27,141 nucleotides of DNA, from NCBI GenBank assembly GCA_003427395.1, contig BFEA01000066.1:981125-1008265 (forward strand), written 5' to 3'. Position numbers and translations under genes: made by a program. Source of the stretch: Chara braunii (lineage: Eukaryota > Streptophyta > Charophyceae > Charales > Characeae). Position 1 is the first letter of the stretch. Each line of letters begins with the position of its first letter. The notes beneath the pieces are model-generated. The model did no database searches. It was not told where the DNA came from and saw nothing but the letters and a program-made list of their open reading frames with translations. Positions 8,192 to 17,344 of this stretch are shown here, piece after piece.

Positions 8192-8746
8192 ATGCCGGGT
8201 CGAACGTCTACAGGGGCCAACGTGAGTAGACAGTTAGTAAACGAGGGATTTACTGCGACGGTTCTACTCAAAGCATACCTAGAGGAGAATCTAACAAAGC
8301 AAGAATGCTTGCGGCGAGCTAGGGAGTTCACCCACGAGCACAAAGCAGAAGTCCTTACGTGCTTAACCTTTCAAACGAAGGTAACGTACGAAGTCATGGT
8401 ATGGTCGGCAGGGTATTTGCAGGCGGAGTTATTTTTTGATGAGACGGTACCGGAAGCAAGGAGTAGAGTACGAGTTGGTACTCTTGGCATGACGCAACGC
8501 GAGCCTGTACTGTACAGACATAGACGACGAACGTCGTACTCTCTGCGATGGGATCAACGAGGTTCCGATGATAGAAATCCTCGTGTGATCATGCAAAAAG
8601 TAGTGCCAAGGCGCCGACTTCCTACTAACGGGCGACACCGACTTTCCTCGCAGCTATTGTCGTACTCGTGTACGGTCTCGAGACACTTAGCACGCGATGA
8701 GGTGATGCTACAGGTCCGTTTGAGGGTGAGCCTAGAGAGGACTTGA
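8192..8746 (+). pseudogene. ORF B, unidentified, carries the repeated strand motif
   Basis: The frame opens with ATG five bases after ORF A. Its first ~90 codons look coding and contain TYEVMVWSAGYLQAELFFDE followed by EARSRV. This resembles ORF C (IYEVTV, then a glycine, VEIVQDE, EARARM) and, more distantly, ORFs E and F. After about position 8475 the composition becomes arginine- and serine-rich without pattern, so a frameshift there is likely and the rest of the frame may be noise. The function is unknown. The spacing suggests it was expressed with ORF A from one transcript. Confidence 0.4.
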
Positions 8747-9305
8747 CAAACAGTGAGTGTGGGAAGCTCGCTAAGGACGTCGTACGAGAGCAAAGGTTAG
8801 GAACACTGAGAAAAGTCACGACGCAGAAATGGATGATCTATGAGGTGACCGTATGCGTGAAAGGAGATATACGAGTCGAGATCGTTCAAGACGAAACGCC
8901 AGTTGAAGCGCGAGCTAGGATGTGAGGAGACCTGCGGAGTCACCAAAAGATGAGCCGAGTATGGAAGACGAGCGGGAGAAGAGAGTGAAGGAGCAGATTA
9001 TAGAGCCGGTGTTAAAGTGAGTTAAGGAATTGGGCAAGAATATACGAGAGTACGGGATCTGCGAAAGCAAGAAAAAACTATTCAGAATAGAAGCAGCAAC
9101 GAAAGGACTGGAGAGTGTCTTTAGAGAAGATAGAGAATTTATCACAAGATGGAGGCTTAAGTTTCTTGAGAACGTAAAAGTCGGAGAACATCGACAAACG
9201 GAGTTAGGACAATCGTTGGAAGCCACAGAGCGATCGAAAGAATCGTCTGGAACCATAGAGCAAGAGGAAGGGAAAAACACAGAGGAGACGGCAAAACGAT
9301 GATAG
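8701..9305 (+). pseudogene. ORF C, unidentified, strand motif followed by a charged helical region
   Basis: The frame from 8701 encodes EGEPREDLTNSECGK, then IYEVTVCVKGDIRVEIVQDE and EARARM, closely paralleling ORF B. It ends at a TGA near 8923, but shifting one frame gives a continuing open stretch (DVRRPAESPKDEPSMEDE). This is broken by TGA at 9018 and continues as VKELGKNIREYGICESKKK to a stop at 9303-9305. The second half is rich in lysine, glutamate and arginine and likely helical or coiled. No ATG is needed for this reading, so the original start is unclear. No known family is recognised. Confidence 0.4.
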
Positions 9306-9310
9306 AAGAC

Positions 9311-9819
9311 GATCAGTACGTGTCAGTATAGTGACGACAAGTACTCCGTACACGTGGTAGATAAGATAGAAGGACCGGTGGTCTACGTGGTGATACAAGT
9401 GGATCACCTAGCAAGACTGAGAGTGATTGAGGAGGCAATGTATGTGGAAAGCGTTGAGAGACGCACGAGGGATTGCACTCTGGGTAGTCGAAGACGGCCA
9501 GCTAATTAGGTACGTACTATGCACATCATTGTTCGACGGAGGGTCCTCGGTTCGATTATGGCATGGAACTCTGAGCAAGACGGAGAGGCTCTTAAAGAAG
9601 CAAGCTAGGGATGCAGGAGAGTTAGCAACAGTTATTGTCGACGGGCCGGTCCTCAGGACATTTGAGGCGCACACTCGGAACCGGGGAGGGATCACAAAGA
9701 CGAAGGAAGACATAGACGAGTTTGGCGATGACGACGACTTCCAGGCATTTTTCCTCATTTTGAAGGCGACGACCGTAAGGATGCTAGTTGCCCTTGAGTT
9801 GACGGCGGAAGAATGTTAG
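9311..9819 (+). pseudogene. ORF D, unidentified, diverged member of the upstream ORF set
   Basis: Around 9330-9430 one frame reads YSVHVVDKIEGPVVYVVIQV, again with the alternating strand pattern. A second frame from 9427 to 9819 encodes 130 residues, including IALWVVEDGQLIRYVLCTS, a helical stretch with TERLLKKQARDAGEL, and an acidic DEFGDDDDF. The two overlapping frames suggest a frameshift near 9430-9470. Similarity to ORFs E and F is weak and rests on a strand-turn-strand-helix layout. The ORF lies 36 bases before ORF E. Confidence 0.35.
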
Positions 9820-9855
9820 GTGAGATTAAAAGAGTAGGATCGACAATGGGAAGCG

Positions 9856-10287
9856 ATGAGTAGGAAGATATCGGAGGAGGAATTAGCGCGAAGGAGATGG
9901 AAGTTTGGGAGATGGAGCGGACCGCGTGAACACGAGAGCCAGAAAGTTATGCAAGGACTAAGTGAAATTGGCAGGAGAGAGACCTTCCCATACAAAGTGG
10001 TCAGGTATCAGGTAGCGAACAGCAGCTGGGAGAGAAATCAATTTTATGTTATGACTGTGTACTTTCTTGACCTAGGCATACACCACGTCGGGATATACCT
10101 GCCAAGAGAGAGAGAGGCGTACTCGAGATGTTGGAGGATAGCAACTTGGAAGCTTAGGGAAGAAAGGGAGAGATTAGAGAGGTTGGGTGAGTGTGTAGAG
10201 GCAAGCGATGACATCTCGGTCTTTGATGTCCTGCCTAGACCGCCGGTCCCAGGTAGATCAAACGAAATAGATGGGAGGCGGTCGTAG
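9856..10287 (+). CDS. ORF E, unidentified 143-residue protein, best-preserved upstream ORF
   Basis: This is an uninterrupted frame with ATG start and TAG stop. Layout: an N-terminal SEEELARRR helix, then PYKVVRYQVANSSWE, a strand segment YVMTVYFLDLG, GIYLPRERE, a long charged helix ending in REERERLERLG, and a C-terminal VFDVLPRPPVPG. ORF F, directly downstream, repeats this order: SDEECRR, PYEVETYELVDSGWE, YVMTV-F, IYLP-ER, YSRC, and LPKPPTP. The pair is therefore a tandem duplication. I do not recognise a known domain, and no signal peptide or membrane segment is seen. Lack of stops here, against heavy decay in gag-pol, is notable but could be chance for a short frame. Confidence 0.5.
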   Translation: MSRKISEEELARRRWKFGRWSGPREHESQKVMQGLSEIGRRETFPYKVVRYQVANSSWERNQFYVMTVYFLDLGIHHVGIYLPREREAYSRCWRIATWKLREERERLERLGECVEASDDISVFDVLPRPPVPGRSNEIDGRRS

Positions 10288-10367
10288 ACTTTGCCAGGAT
10301 GGTCAGAGCAGGAGATCGTTGTAAAAGACCGTCAGCAAAACTGATAGGATGCAGGTGACAGTAGAGG

Positions 10368-10588
10368 ATGAGCGGAGAGAGAGCGATCTCTGACGAGGAG
10401 TGTCGAAGAGAGAAAGGTTCCTCGTTGGGAACAGACCGTCGGAAGAACAGTTAAAGGCTATCCGCGGCTCACTGAGTTCTTTAGGGGGAAGAGAGAGAAT
10501 TCCTTACGAGGTAGAGACGTACGAATTGGTGGACAGCGGATGGGAGGAAATCCATCTTTATGTGATGACCGTCAGGTTCATCGATATC
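10368..10588 (+). pseudogene. ORF F, 5' part, tandem paralogue of ORF E, cut by an insertion
   Basis: From ATG 10368 the frame reads MSGERAISDEECRR, like the N-terminus of ORF E. A frameshift near 10405-10415 is then needed to continue as RPSEEQLKAIRGSL, PYEVETYELVDSGWE and YVMTVRFIDI. At 10589 the sequence turns abruptly into a T-run. The missing 3' part, starting at IYLP-ER as in ORF E, is found 2.5 kb downstream at 13078-13368. The gene was split by the intervening retroposed sequence. Confidence 0.6.
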
Positions 10589-10938
10589 TTTTTTTTTTTT
10601 TTTTTTTGCAAGAGCCCTTTTGTAAGGCCACTATCCCGGCAGTGGTAAGAGAACCACCGGAATTGAGGCCTTGGCTGTTGGGCTGCTCCGTCTATTGGTG
10701 GGGAGTGACACCTGCTGGAAACCGGGTCCTGCGTCCCTTTAGTACAACAATACAGGTCAATGTTGAGGCTATAGTCATTATTCTCTTCTACTTTGGAGCA
10801 CCCATTATCCCTTCTAGCTGCGAATTGACCCGATCCCATTGCGGGACTCCTACTTAACAACTGACCCAGCCTCCACCTAGAAGTTGCCAATCGATCTTCT
10901 TGAGACTACTCCCAGGTGTCCGCAGCCCCCCAAAGGAT

Positions 10939-11460
10939 CCTGCCTCGATCATCGCAAGGAAAAAACTTAAGTTGTTCCAGGTGGAGTTAGTAGCAACTGG
11001 CCGGTACCCGCCAAGATACTTGGCGCCAATCGCATCCACCCCAACTCCCTCCATCCCAGTCTCACCCGTCCTTCCTAACTCCGTCATCGTAACGAATTTC
11101 AGAGGACCGCTTCTCAGCAGGGGGTGAGCACCATCATCACCCCGAAGTTCCTTGCCCCCACAAGAACTCCAGTCTCCGTTCTCAAAGGGGTGAAATAGCA
11201 CCACCCAACACCAATCGCGCCAGAGCTCGCCCTCATCAGCCGATATCCATCGGACAGCCTAAACTACCCAACGCCAATCACATCTGATAAGAGTTCCCCC
11301 TAGCTGGTACCCGTCAAGCAAACCTATTCCATCCCCCTCTCCGTCCTTGCAAAGAATCATTTTGTGCCCCTTCCCGCTACTTCAAAACAGATCCCCTAAA
11401 ACCCTACAAGATACTTTAGTTGACAATCCCATGTTAAGACCCTGACGAAACTCTGACGCG
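10939..11460. repeat. Tandem duplication inside the insertion, unit 1
   Basis: This unit matches 11517-11950 with a period of about 481 bases over the best-conserved part (11087-11460 against 11568-11950). Shared runs include CACCATCATCAC, TTCCTTGCCCCCACAAGAA, CTACCCAACGCCAATCACAT and TCTGACGAAACTCTGACG. The extra length of unit 1 comes from an indel near 10965-11050. Neither unit encodes a recognisable protein. Confidence 0.75.
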
Positions 11461-11516
11461 AATAGGACAAATTCAGGAAAACAAGCAACCCCAGAAACAG
11501 ACAACTCGAACAATCT

Positions 11517-11950
11517 TGCCTCCATCATCGAAAGGAAGAACCTCATTCGTCCTCCCAAAATTCATCCTCGTAACGAGTCCAGAGAACCTCATCTCAGCAG
11601 GGAGCAGGGCACCATCATCACTCTGAAATTCCTTGCCCCCACAAGAATTTCAGTCTCCGTCCTTAAAGAGATGAAATAACACTACCCAACGCCAATTGCG
11701 CCAAGGCTCACCCTCATCAACCGGTACCCATTGGACAGCCTAAGCTACCCAACGCCAATCACATCTGATAAGAGCTCCCCCTAGCCGGTACCCGTTAGAA
11801 AGCCCTATTCCATCCCCTTTCCGTCCTTGCGAAGAATCATTTGATGCCTTTTGCCCCCTACTTCAACACAAATCCCCCAAGACCCTACAAGATGCTCCAC
11901 TTGACCATCCCATGCGGCCCCTGTTCACAATTCTGACGAAACTCTGACGA
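11517..11950. repeat. Tandem duplication inside the insertion, unit 2
   Basis: This is the second unit of the pair; it begins TGCCTCCATCATCG, like TGCCTCGATCATCG at 10939. Divergence is roughly one base in eight by eye, so the duplication is old and may predate the insertion. The following 11951-12300 is AT-rich without a gene, and 12301-12780 has no convincing gene. Confidence 0.75.
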
Positions 11951-12779
11951 AAAGACATAGGTCAAATTTTGGATACAACTTACTGTAGTAAAAAGAATTT
12001 AGATTATGGAAGAAACAATCATTAGAAAAAACCATTGGAATCCCGACGAATTTCGTATTGGAATTGCAGGACTTATGTTTGGTAAAAAACATTAAGAATT
12101 GTGAATCTATCAGAATCGCTGTCTGATTCACGGCTTTCAAATTGGCAAATACATTAGACACTTAGGAGGAGGAATATTGCAAAACAATTATTTCAGAATT
12201 TTTTCAGATATAGATAGAAAAAAAAAAACTATGTATGAGGAATTACAAATTGAAATCTCCATCAGAACCTTCACAATTGACAGTAAGATGTGAGAAAGCA
12301 CTCAAGAACAATCAGGAATCCTGAATCGAGATCATCAACGAGAAACCAAATTAGGAGATCAAGGGATTTTGGACAGTTATTAACAATCATTAGAGCATGG
12401 GCTAACCACTGCTACCTAAGCAGATCAACGAGTAACCTCCATCTCCCCTTCCTCGACAGCACCTACTTTACTTCCTTCCCCTCAAACCCCACCCTAGCGT
12501 CTTCGGGGAAGGAAGAACCCTTCCTCCCACTGCTAGCTACTAAGGCTCTGGGCACTGCTAACACCAAAAACATTGACGGTCGTCTTCGATCCCTAAAAAT
12601 AATAAAAAACAGTGTGGCACCTCCTCACCAAACCTGTTGGCGAGTCACCACAGGGGGTTTGAAACCTCCAAAAAATCCGTACTAATTCGTACTTACCCTG
12701 TTGTCGAAGAAGGGGGGAGACTCTTCCTACCGCCGTAGATCGTTTCTCGTTTCAATGATCGTCACTGCTGCCGGATTGT

Positions 12780-13085
12780 TCATACCCTGCTGACGAAAGT
12801 ACACGTAGCCCCACAAAAGTCAAAACCTTCGTGAAATACATCCGATCCAACGATAGTACGGTCCGCTGTCCATTCACCACGCTTCTCCCCGCTGCACAAC
12901 TCGAAATATCCTGCATCCCGACCCCGATCACAAGATAGAAGCCCCATCAAACCAAGGTTTACTCCACGCGCAGTCCGCATCATCCGCTCCCGCCTTGCAC
13001 CGCGGCGTTCGCCGCTCCCGCAGGCCAAAATCCGAGTACGGGCGGCGCAGCGGTCGCGCTGCACCACCGTCTGCCATTGTCTCAT
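12780..13085 (-). CDS. Possible first-exon frame at the 5' end of the insertion, unidentified
   Basis: A 101-residue minus-strand frame starts with ATG almost at the right edge of the insertion, so it would be the 5' end of the retroposed transcript. It is GC- and CpG-rich, unlike the AT-rich part further along, and encodes an arginine-rich, cysteine-containing peptide (RCAARTRILACGSGE). Its end coincides with a splice-donor-like CAG/GTATGA. No family is recognised, and it may simply be an untranslated GC-rich leader. Confidence 0.2.
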   Translation of the reverse strand: MRQWQTVVQRDRCAARTRILACGSGERRGARRERMMRTARGVNLGLMGLLSCDRGRDAGYFELCSGEKRGEWTADRTIVGSDVFHEGFDFCGATCTFVSRV

Positions 13086-13368
13086 CTTGGTTATTCGTGA
13101 CGTGTATGACGTACGAATTTATCTGCCAATAGAGAGGAAGATCGATCTTGTTTACAGCCGATGCAGGGAAAAAGCGAAGGAAGTAGTAGAAAAAGAGAAA
13201 GATAGACTGCTATCGCTAGGGAAGAGCGTTGTCTGGGACACCCGGATAACGATCTTCGAGGGACTTCCTAAGCCCCCGACGCCTTCTCAGGTGATGGGAA
13301 AGGAGAACTGGAGGAGCGTAATCGAACTTGTTCTGCGACATAGAAATTCTAATGGCAAGAGGAGGTGA
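13078..13368 (+). pseudogene. ORF F, 3' part after the insertion
   Basis: The frame reads VYDVRIYLPIERK, YSRCREKAKEVV, a charged helix ending DRLLSLGKSVV, and FEGLPKPPTPSQ, then stops at 13366-13368. It aligns with the C-terminal half of ORF E (GIYLPRERE, YSRCWRIA, RERLERLGECV, FDVLPRPPVPG). Joined conceptually to 10368-10588 it gives a protein of ORF E length, which fixes the insertion boundaries to within a few bases. It has no start codon of its own that makes sense. Confidence 0.6.
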
Positions 13369-13402
13369 GTAAGTATGGAGATAGAAAACCGAGATCTAAA
13401 GT

Positions 13403-13549
13403 TGGTCCGGCTGCCGGTTCTGTCATTAGGTCCGGGCTGCCAGTTCTGACATTAGGTTTGGGCTGCCAGTTCTGACATTAGGTTCGGGCTGCCAGTTCTG
13501 ACACTAGGTCCGGGCTGCCAGTTCTGACATTAGGTCCGGGCTGCCAGTT
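13403..13549. repeat. Minisatellite of about 5.6 units of 26 bp
   Basis: A 26-bp unit containing GGGCTGCCAGTTCTGACATT repeats nearly perfectly between ORF F and gag; the first unit is slightly diverged and the last is truncated at CTGCCAGTT. Variation is confined mainly to the GGTCCGGG start (GGTTTGGG, GGTTCGGG). The unit length is not a multiple of three, so it is not a coding repeat. It occupies the position of a leader or internal promoter just upstream of gag. Confidence 0.9.
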
Positions 13550-14856
13550 AGAGTGCATGGAGTCCGACACGATGGGTCCACATCCGAGTATGGACCATCA
13601 GACTAGCGGTACGAATGGAGAATAGGACAGAGCCTCCTAGTCTCCGACGAGAGGCGATCACTCGACGCTCGCCTACATACGAGCGGAGAGACGCCAGAGG
13701 AGACAGACGCAGAGACGACTAGAGGGACCAGTACGTCCGGGAGCAGGCTTGGAGAGACAGAGATAGGCCTCTGGAAAGGAGCACAGCACCCCGACGGATC
13801 TACGATCCGCAGATGGGCGAGTCGTATACCCTCCCTTACGAGAGGAGAGAACGACACGATACATCATCTCGCACCAACCTACGGTGTTGGATACCAGGCC
13901 TCCCATTTTTTAAAGGTTACGGTATCACCGAGTACCTCGAGAAGTGGGAGTTGCACACCTACCGCAGCCAGTGGTCGGAGGACGAGATTATAGATAACTT
14001 CTTGTGCAACTCGGACCCGAGTCTGAGCCAGGTAATCAAAGAAGCACGACTAAAGGACATGAAGTGGACTACTTACAAAGCTAGTCTGTACAAACTCTTC
14101 AAGCTGGAAGAGATCAGGTATTCGATCCGAGATCTGGAGTTGATGACCCAGGTTGAGGACGAGAGTGTGCAAGCATTTGGGAAACGATTCCAGAAGATAT
14201 CGGATGCCTTGATTGCGAAAGGGAAGCTGTCAAAAGTCGAGCGATGCACGGTCTTCATCGGTTGACTGCCAAGGGGGAAGCAGAAGGGGTTAGTGAGAGA
14301 TTTGCCTCACGACAAGTTAGATTTCGCGGCGGTTCTTAAGTTAGCTATGAAGGCAGAACCAGATGATTATAAGGACCTAGTCTGGAGAGGGATGAGACGC
14401 CGGGACTTTCTCTCTATCGTGAGCATGACACACAAAGGTGTCCTGATTTCAACGAACAACCTTGGGCGGATCGACGATATTTGTTGGACGAAGTTTGACC
14501 GCAGCGAACTAGGGATAGAGGGACGGTGATAGATACGATGAGAGAGATGAGGGAAATGATGAAGGGGCTAGCCGCACAAATGACTAATATCGAGACGAAG
14601 ACGGGAGCGACGACCTACAAAGACAAGCCAGGATCCCCCTATTCATTGCGATGGGACCGCAGGAACACCAACCCTTGGAGAAGCGTGAAGGACAGAAACC
14701 CCAGTACACTCGCAGATTATCATGCGAGAGAGAGAGACGACGACCCCTAGCGTCGTAGGGATGATGAGATTGATAAGGACCGTCGCGATGATCGATTTCG
14801 TGATGCCGACGCCTTTGGCAGAGGGGGACGGCTAGAGCCGTATCCGTGTAGTCCTC

Positions 14857-14896
14857 GATATGACCGCAACACGGATGGATACAGGAGTCCTCGCAA
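14857..14896 (+). repeat. 40-bp sequence identical to 15647-15686, left of the N gap
   Basis: The 40 bases before the gap are identical to the 40 bases after it. Both encode YDRNTDGYRSPRN in the gag linker but lie in different frames of the assembly as numbered, because the offset (790) is not a multiple of three. Collapsing the two copies restores one reading frame. Confidence 0.95.
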
Positions 14897-15646
14897 NNNN
14901 NNNNNNNNNNNNNNNNNNNNNNNNNNNNNNNNNNNNNNNNNNNNNNNNNNNNNNNNNNNNNNNNNNNNNNNNNNNNNNNNNNNNNNNNNNNNNNNNNNNN
15001 NNNNNNNNNNNNNNNNNNNNNNNNNNNNNNNNNNNNNNNNNNNNNNNNNNNNNNNNNNNNNNNNNNNNNNNNNNNNNNNNNNNNNNNNNNNNNNNNNNNN
15101 NNNNNNNNNNNNNNNNNNNNNNNNNNNNNNNNNNNNNNNNNNNNNNNNNNNNNNNNNNNNNNNNNNNNNNNNNNNNNNNNNNNNNNNNNNNNNNNNNNNN
15201 NNNNNNNNNNNNNNNNNNNNNNNNNNNNNNNNNNNNNNNNNNNNNNNNNNNNNNNNNNNNNNNNNNNNNNNNNNNNNNNNNNNNNNNNNNNNNNNNNNNN
15301 NNNNNNNNNNNNNNNNNNNNNNNNNNNNNNNNNNNNNNNNNNNNNNNNNNNNNNNNNNNNNNNNNNNNNNNNNNNNNNNNNNNNNNNNNNNNNNNNNNNN
15401 NNNNNNNNNNNNNNNNNNNNNNNNNNNNNNNNNNNNNNNNNNNNNNNNNNNNNNNNNNNNNNNNNNNNNNNNNNNNNNNNNNNNNNNNNNNNNNNNNNNN
15501 NNNNNNNNNNNNNNNNNNNNNNNNNNNNNNNNNNNNNNNNNNNNNNNNNNNNNNNNNNNNNNNNNNNNNNNNNNNNNNNNNNNNNNNNNNNNNNNNNNNN
15601 NNNNNNNNNNNNNNNNNNNNNNNNNNNNNNNNNNNNNNNNNNNNNN
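14897..15646. other. Assembly gap (750 N)
   Basis: The sequence is unknown here. Identical 40-bp flanks suggest two overlapping contig ends that were not merged, in which case no sequence is missing. Confidence 0.98.
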
Positions 15647-15686
15647 GATATGACCGCAACACGGATGGATACAGGAGTCCTCGCAA
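15647..15686 (+). repeat. 40-bp sequence identical to 14857-14896, right of the N gap
   Basis: This is the right-hand copy, in frame with the gag zinc knuckle downstream. Confidence 0.95.
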
Positions 15687-16011
15687 CTTCAGTCGGAGAG
15701 ATCGAGATGATTCTTGTGGCCGAAGGGACTCAGAAGGTGATGGCCGAGATAGGTACCGTGCCCGGTATGAGAGAATGGAACGAGGAGGAGATCGTCGGGA
15801 TGACTCTCGCAAACACTACGAGCGTAGTGGGTATCCTAGGTCACCTGACTATCCTAAATCACCTGGGTACCCTAAGTCACCTGGTCCTCAAAATCAGGAC
15901 GCCCGAGTTACTAGAGGACAGATTGCTAGGGGCATGGAGGACAGACCTCCCTGCATCTATTGTAGGTCTGATGACCATGTGAAGAGAGATTGTCCAGACC
16001 TCTGACGTGTT

Positions 16012-17241
16012 ATGGACGAGGGACTCGTTGTACTTGACGAGCGTAAGTACGTAAAGTGGGCGGATGACCTGGGCGACGTATCGATGTTCCATTCGATGAA
16101 GGACAGCGTTGAGGCCAGGCGTGTGCGACCGAGTAAGGGAAAAGAAGCGGCGAAGAGTCAGAGTGTGAGAATGACACTATCCTCCGATGAGGAGTCGCCG
16201 ACCACGCCTATTCGAGTTGCGACGACCAAGTCTGCGAGAGGGTCTTCTTCGAGGAAGACAGATACTGACTATGTGATGCCTGAGAAGGATGGTCAGAGGA
16301 TCGAAGAGGAAGAGGTCACGCTTTCGCCCATCAAACGCGGAGCAAAGAAGTTCACAATGAGGAGTTTTTTAGATGATATCGATACAGTCGAGTCTCTTAG
16401 GCGCGTGCTTAGGCAACCTATGCAGTGCTCGATACTCGAGTACTTGGCTGCATCTAGGCCAGCACGTGACGAACTCCAGATGATCACGCGGAACACCCGC
16501 GTCCCACTGGGAGATGAGGTCCAGGTGGCTCCTAAGCCGAAAGTGCCTATTGTGGCAGTGTCGGGAGTGAGCGCGAAAGCTGAGTGCGCAGCGACACTAT
16601 AGCTAGAAGGTATGGAGGGCGTGCCTTCTGACAAGTTCTACATTCTAGGAAGTGGAACAGTTGAGACTATCCTCAACGATGAGATTGCTTTCCAGGGAGT
16701 GATCGATAATGACAGCGAAGGAAGTGGAACAGTTGAGACTATCCTCAACGATGATATAGTTTTCCAGGGAGTGATCGATAATGGCAGCGAAGCCATCATT
16801 ATAGACGAGGAGCTCGCCATACGTTTAGGGTTGGATCTGCATAGGTCCTTCCTATTTGAGATAGAGACAGCTGACGGAAGGAAGCAGAAATTTTTCGGAG
16901 TCTGTCACAAGGTAGCCATTGAGGTCGAAGGGTTGCGCATGTTGATGCCTATCTTCGCGGTCAAGGACTGCAGCTCATAGCTACTACTGGGGCGGACGTG
17001 GTTGAGCCATGTTCACATTGTCACGATAGAACAACCAAACGAGAGTCAGATGCTTTCCATTAAGCGTCCTGACGGTGGCCGAATTATGATTGAGACAGTG
17101 GAGCCTCGAGATCCGAGGAACAGGGCGACTCTAGCGGCTGCTGGCGCACATGGAGTGCGCAAGTCGTCCTCTTTCTCTGCTCGCTCACTGCGATTTCGTG
17201 AGAAGAGGTACGAGACCCTACTTACAGAGGAAGAAGGGTGA
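16012..17241 (+). pseudogene. Gypsy protease region of pol (decayed)
   Basis: This runs in the same frame as gag, after one stop. A Ser- and charge-rich linker (16012-16602) ends at TAG; then comes a retropepsin-like domain (16612-16980) with VIDNGSEAIIIDEELAIRLG, the flap-like ETADGRKQKFFGV and a terminal hydrophobic MLMPIFAV. The catalytic triad is DNG rather than the usual D-S/T-G, so the residue after Asp is altered. A 72-bp tandem duplication doubles the strand just before the active site; the first copy reads DNDSE, which destroys its glycine. TAG at 16978 and TGA at 17239 follow, with the frame still open between them. Aspartic protease would process the polyprotein; this copy cannot. 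Confidence 0.7.
16648..16791 (+). repeat. 72-bp in-frame tandem duplication at the protease active site
   Basis: Copies 16648-16719 and 16720-16791 differ at only a few positions. Each encodes GSGTVETILND followed by FQGVIDN-SE. Because 72 is a multiple of three the frame is kept, adding 24 residues. Confidence 0.92.
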
Positions 17242-17344
17242 ATAGTAGAAGTCGAAGACTTAGGGAATCGTATGAGTGTGGATGATACTTCTTATTCAAA
17301 GAGTGAGGATGAAGAATTCGGTGGGATGATTTCAGTGTCTTTTT

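Larger units (their letters stand above)
10589..13077 (-). mobile_element. Retroposed insertion, minus strand, with poly(A) tail, splitting ORF F
   Basis: The left edge is a run of T (about 10589-10607), which is a poly(A) tail on the minus strand; the right edge joins ORF F again near 13078. The flanks GGTTCATCGATATC (left) and GGTTATTCGTGAC (right) can be aligned with small gaps as a decayed 13-14-bp target duplication, typical of LINE-type target-primed integration. I see no reverse transcriptase or endonuclease inside, so it is not a complete LINE. It could be a retroposed cellular transcript or a non-autonomous element. Read on the minus strand it begins GC-rich, and it contains splice-donor-like CAGGGTAAGT and CAGGGTATGA sequences at about 12698 and 12787. 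It includes an internal tandem duplication. Confidence 0.6.
13615..16005 (+). pseudogene. Gag polyprotein with CCHC zinc knuckle (decayed, contains assembly gap)
   Basis: The frame from ATG 13615 begins MENRTEPPSLRREAITRRS, with an Arg/Asp-rich region, an in-frame TAG near 13708, and then a capsid-like part (GYGITEYLEKWELH, DEIIDNFL, DMKWTTYKASLYKLFKLEE, VQAFGKRFQKISDAL) typical of retrotransposon gag. It is broken by TGA near 14263, a frameshift near 14525 and TAG at 14748. An RD-rich linker spans the N gap. The C-terminus has an 18-bp tandem unit encoding YPKSPG-like repeats (15830-15889) and the knuckle CIYCRSDDHVKRDC, a CX2CX4HX4C nucleic-acid binding motif. The stop at 16003-16005 is in frame with the next coding stretch, so gag and pol may have formed one polyprotein. 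Confidence 0.8.

Noticed and set aside
12290-12685. 131-residue plus-strand frame inside the retroposed insert
   Set aside because: No motif, composition like random translation, and antisense to the insert's own orientation.
10589-13077. The insertion as a LINE
   Set aside because: It has the poly(A) and target-site signature, but no endonuclease or reverse transcriptase motif was found in any frame.
13403-13549. The regular 26-bp repeats as a CRISPR array
   Set aside because: Units are directly adjacent with no spacers, and the DNA is eukaryotic.
14832-15812. 326-residue minus-strand frame across the gap
   Set aside because: Most of it is N, and the rest is antisense to recognisable gag.
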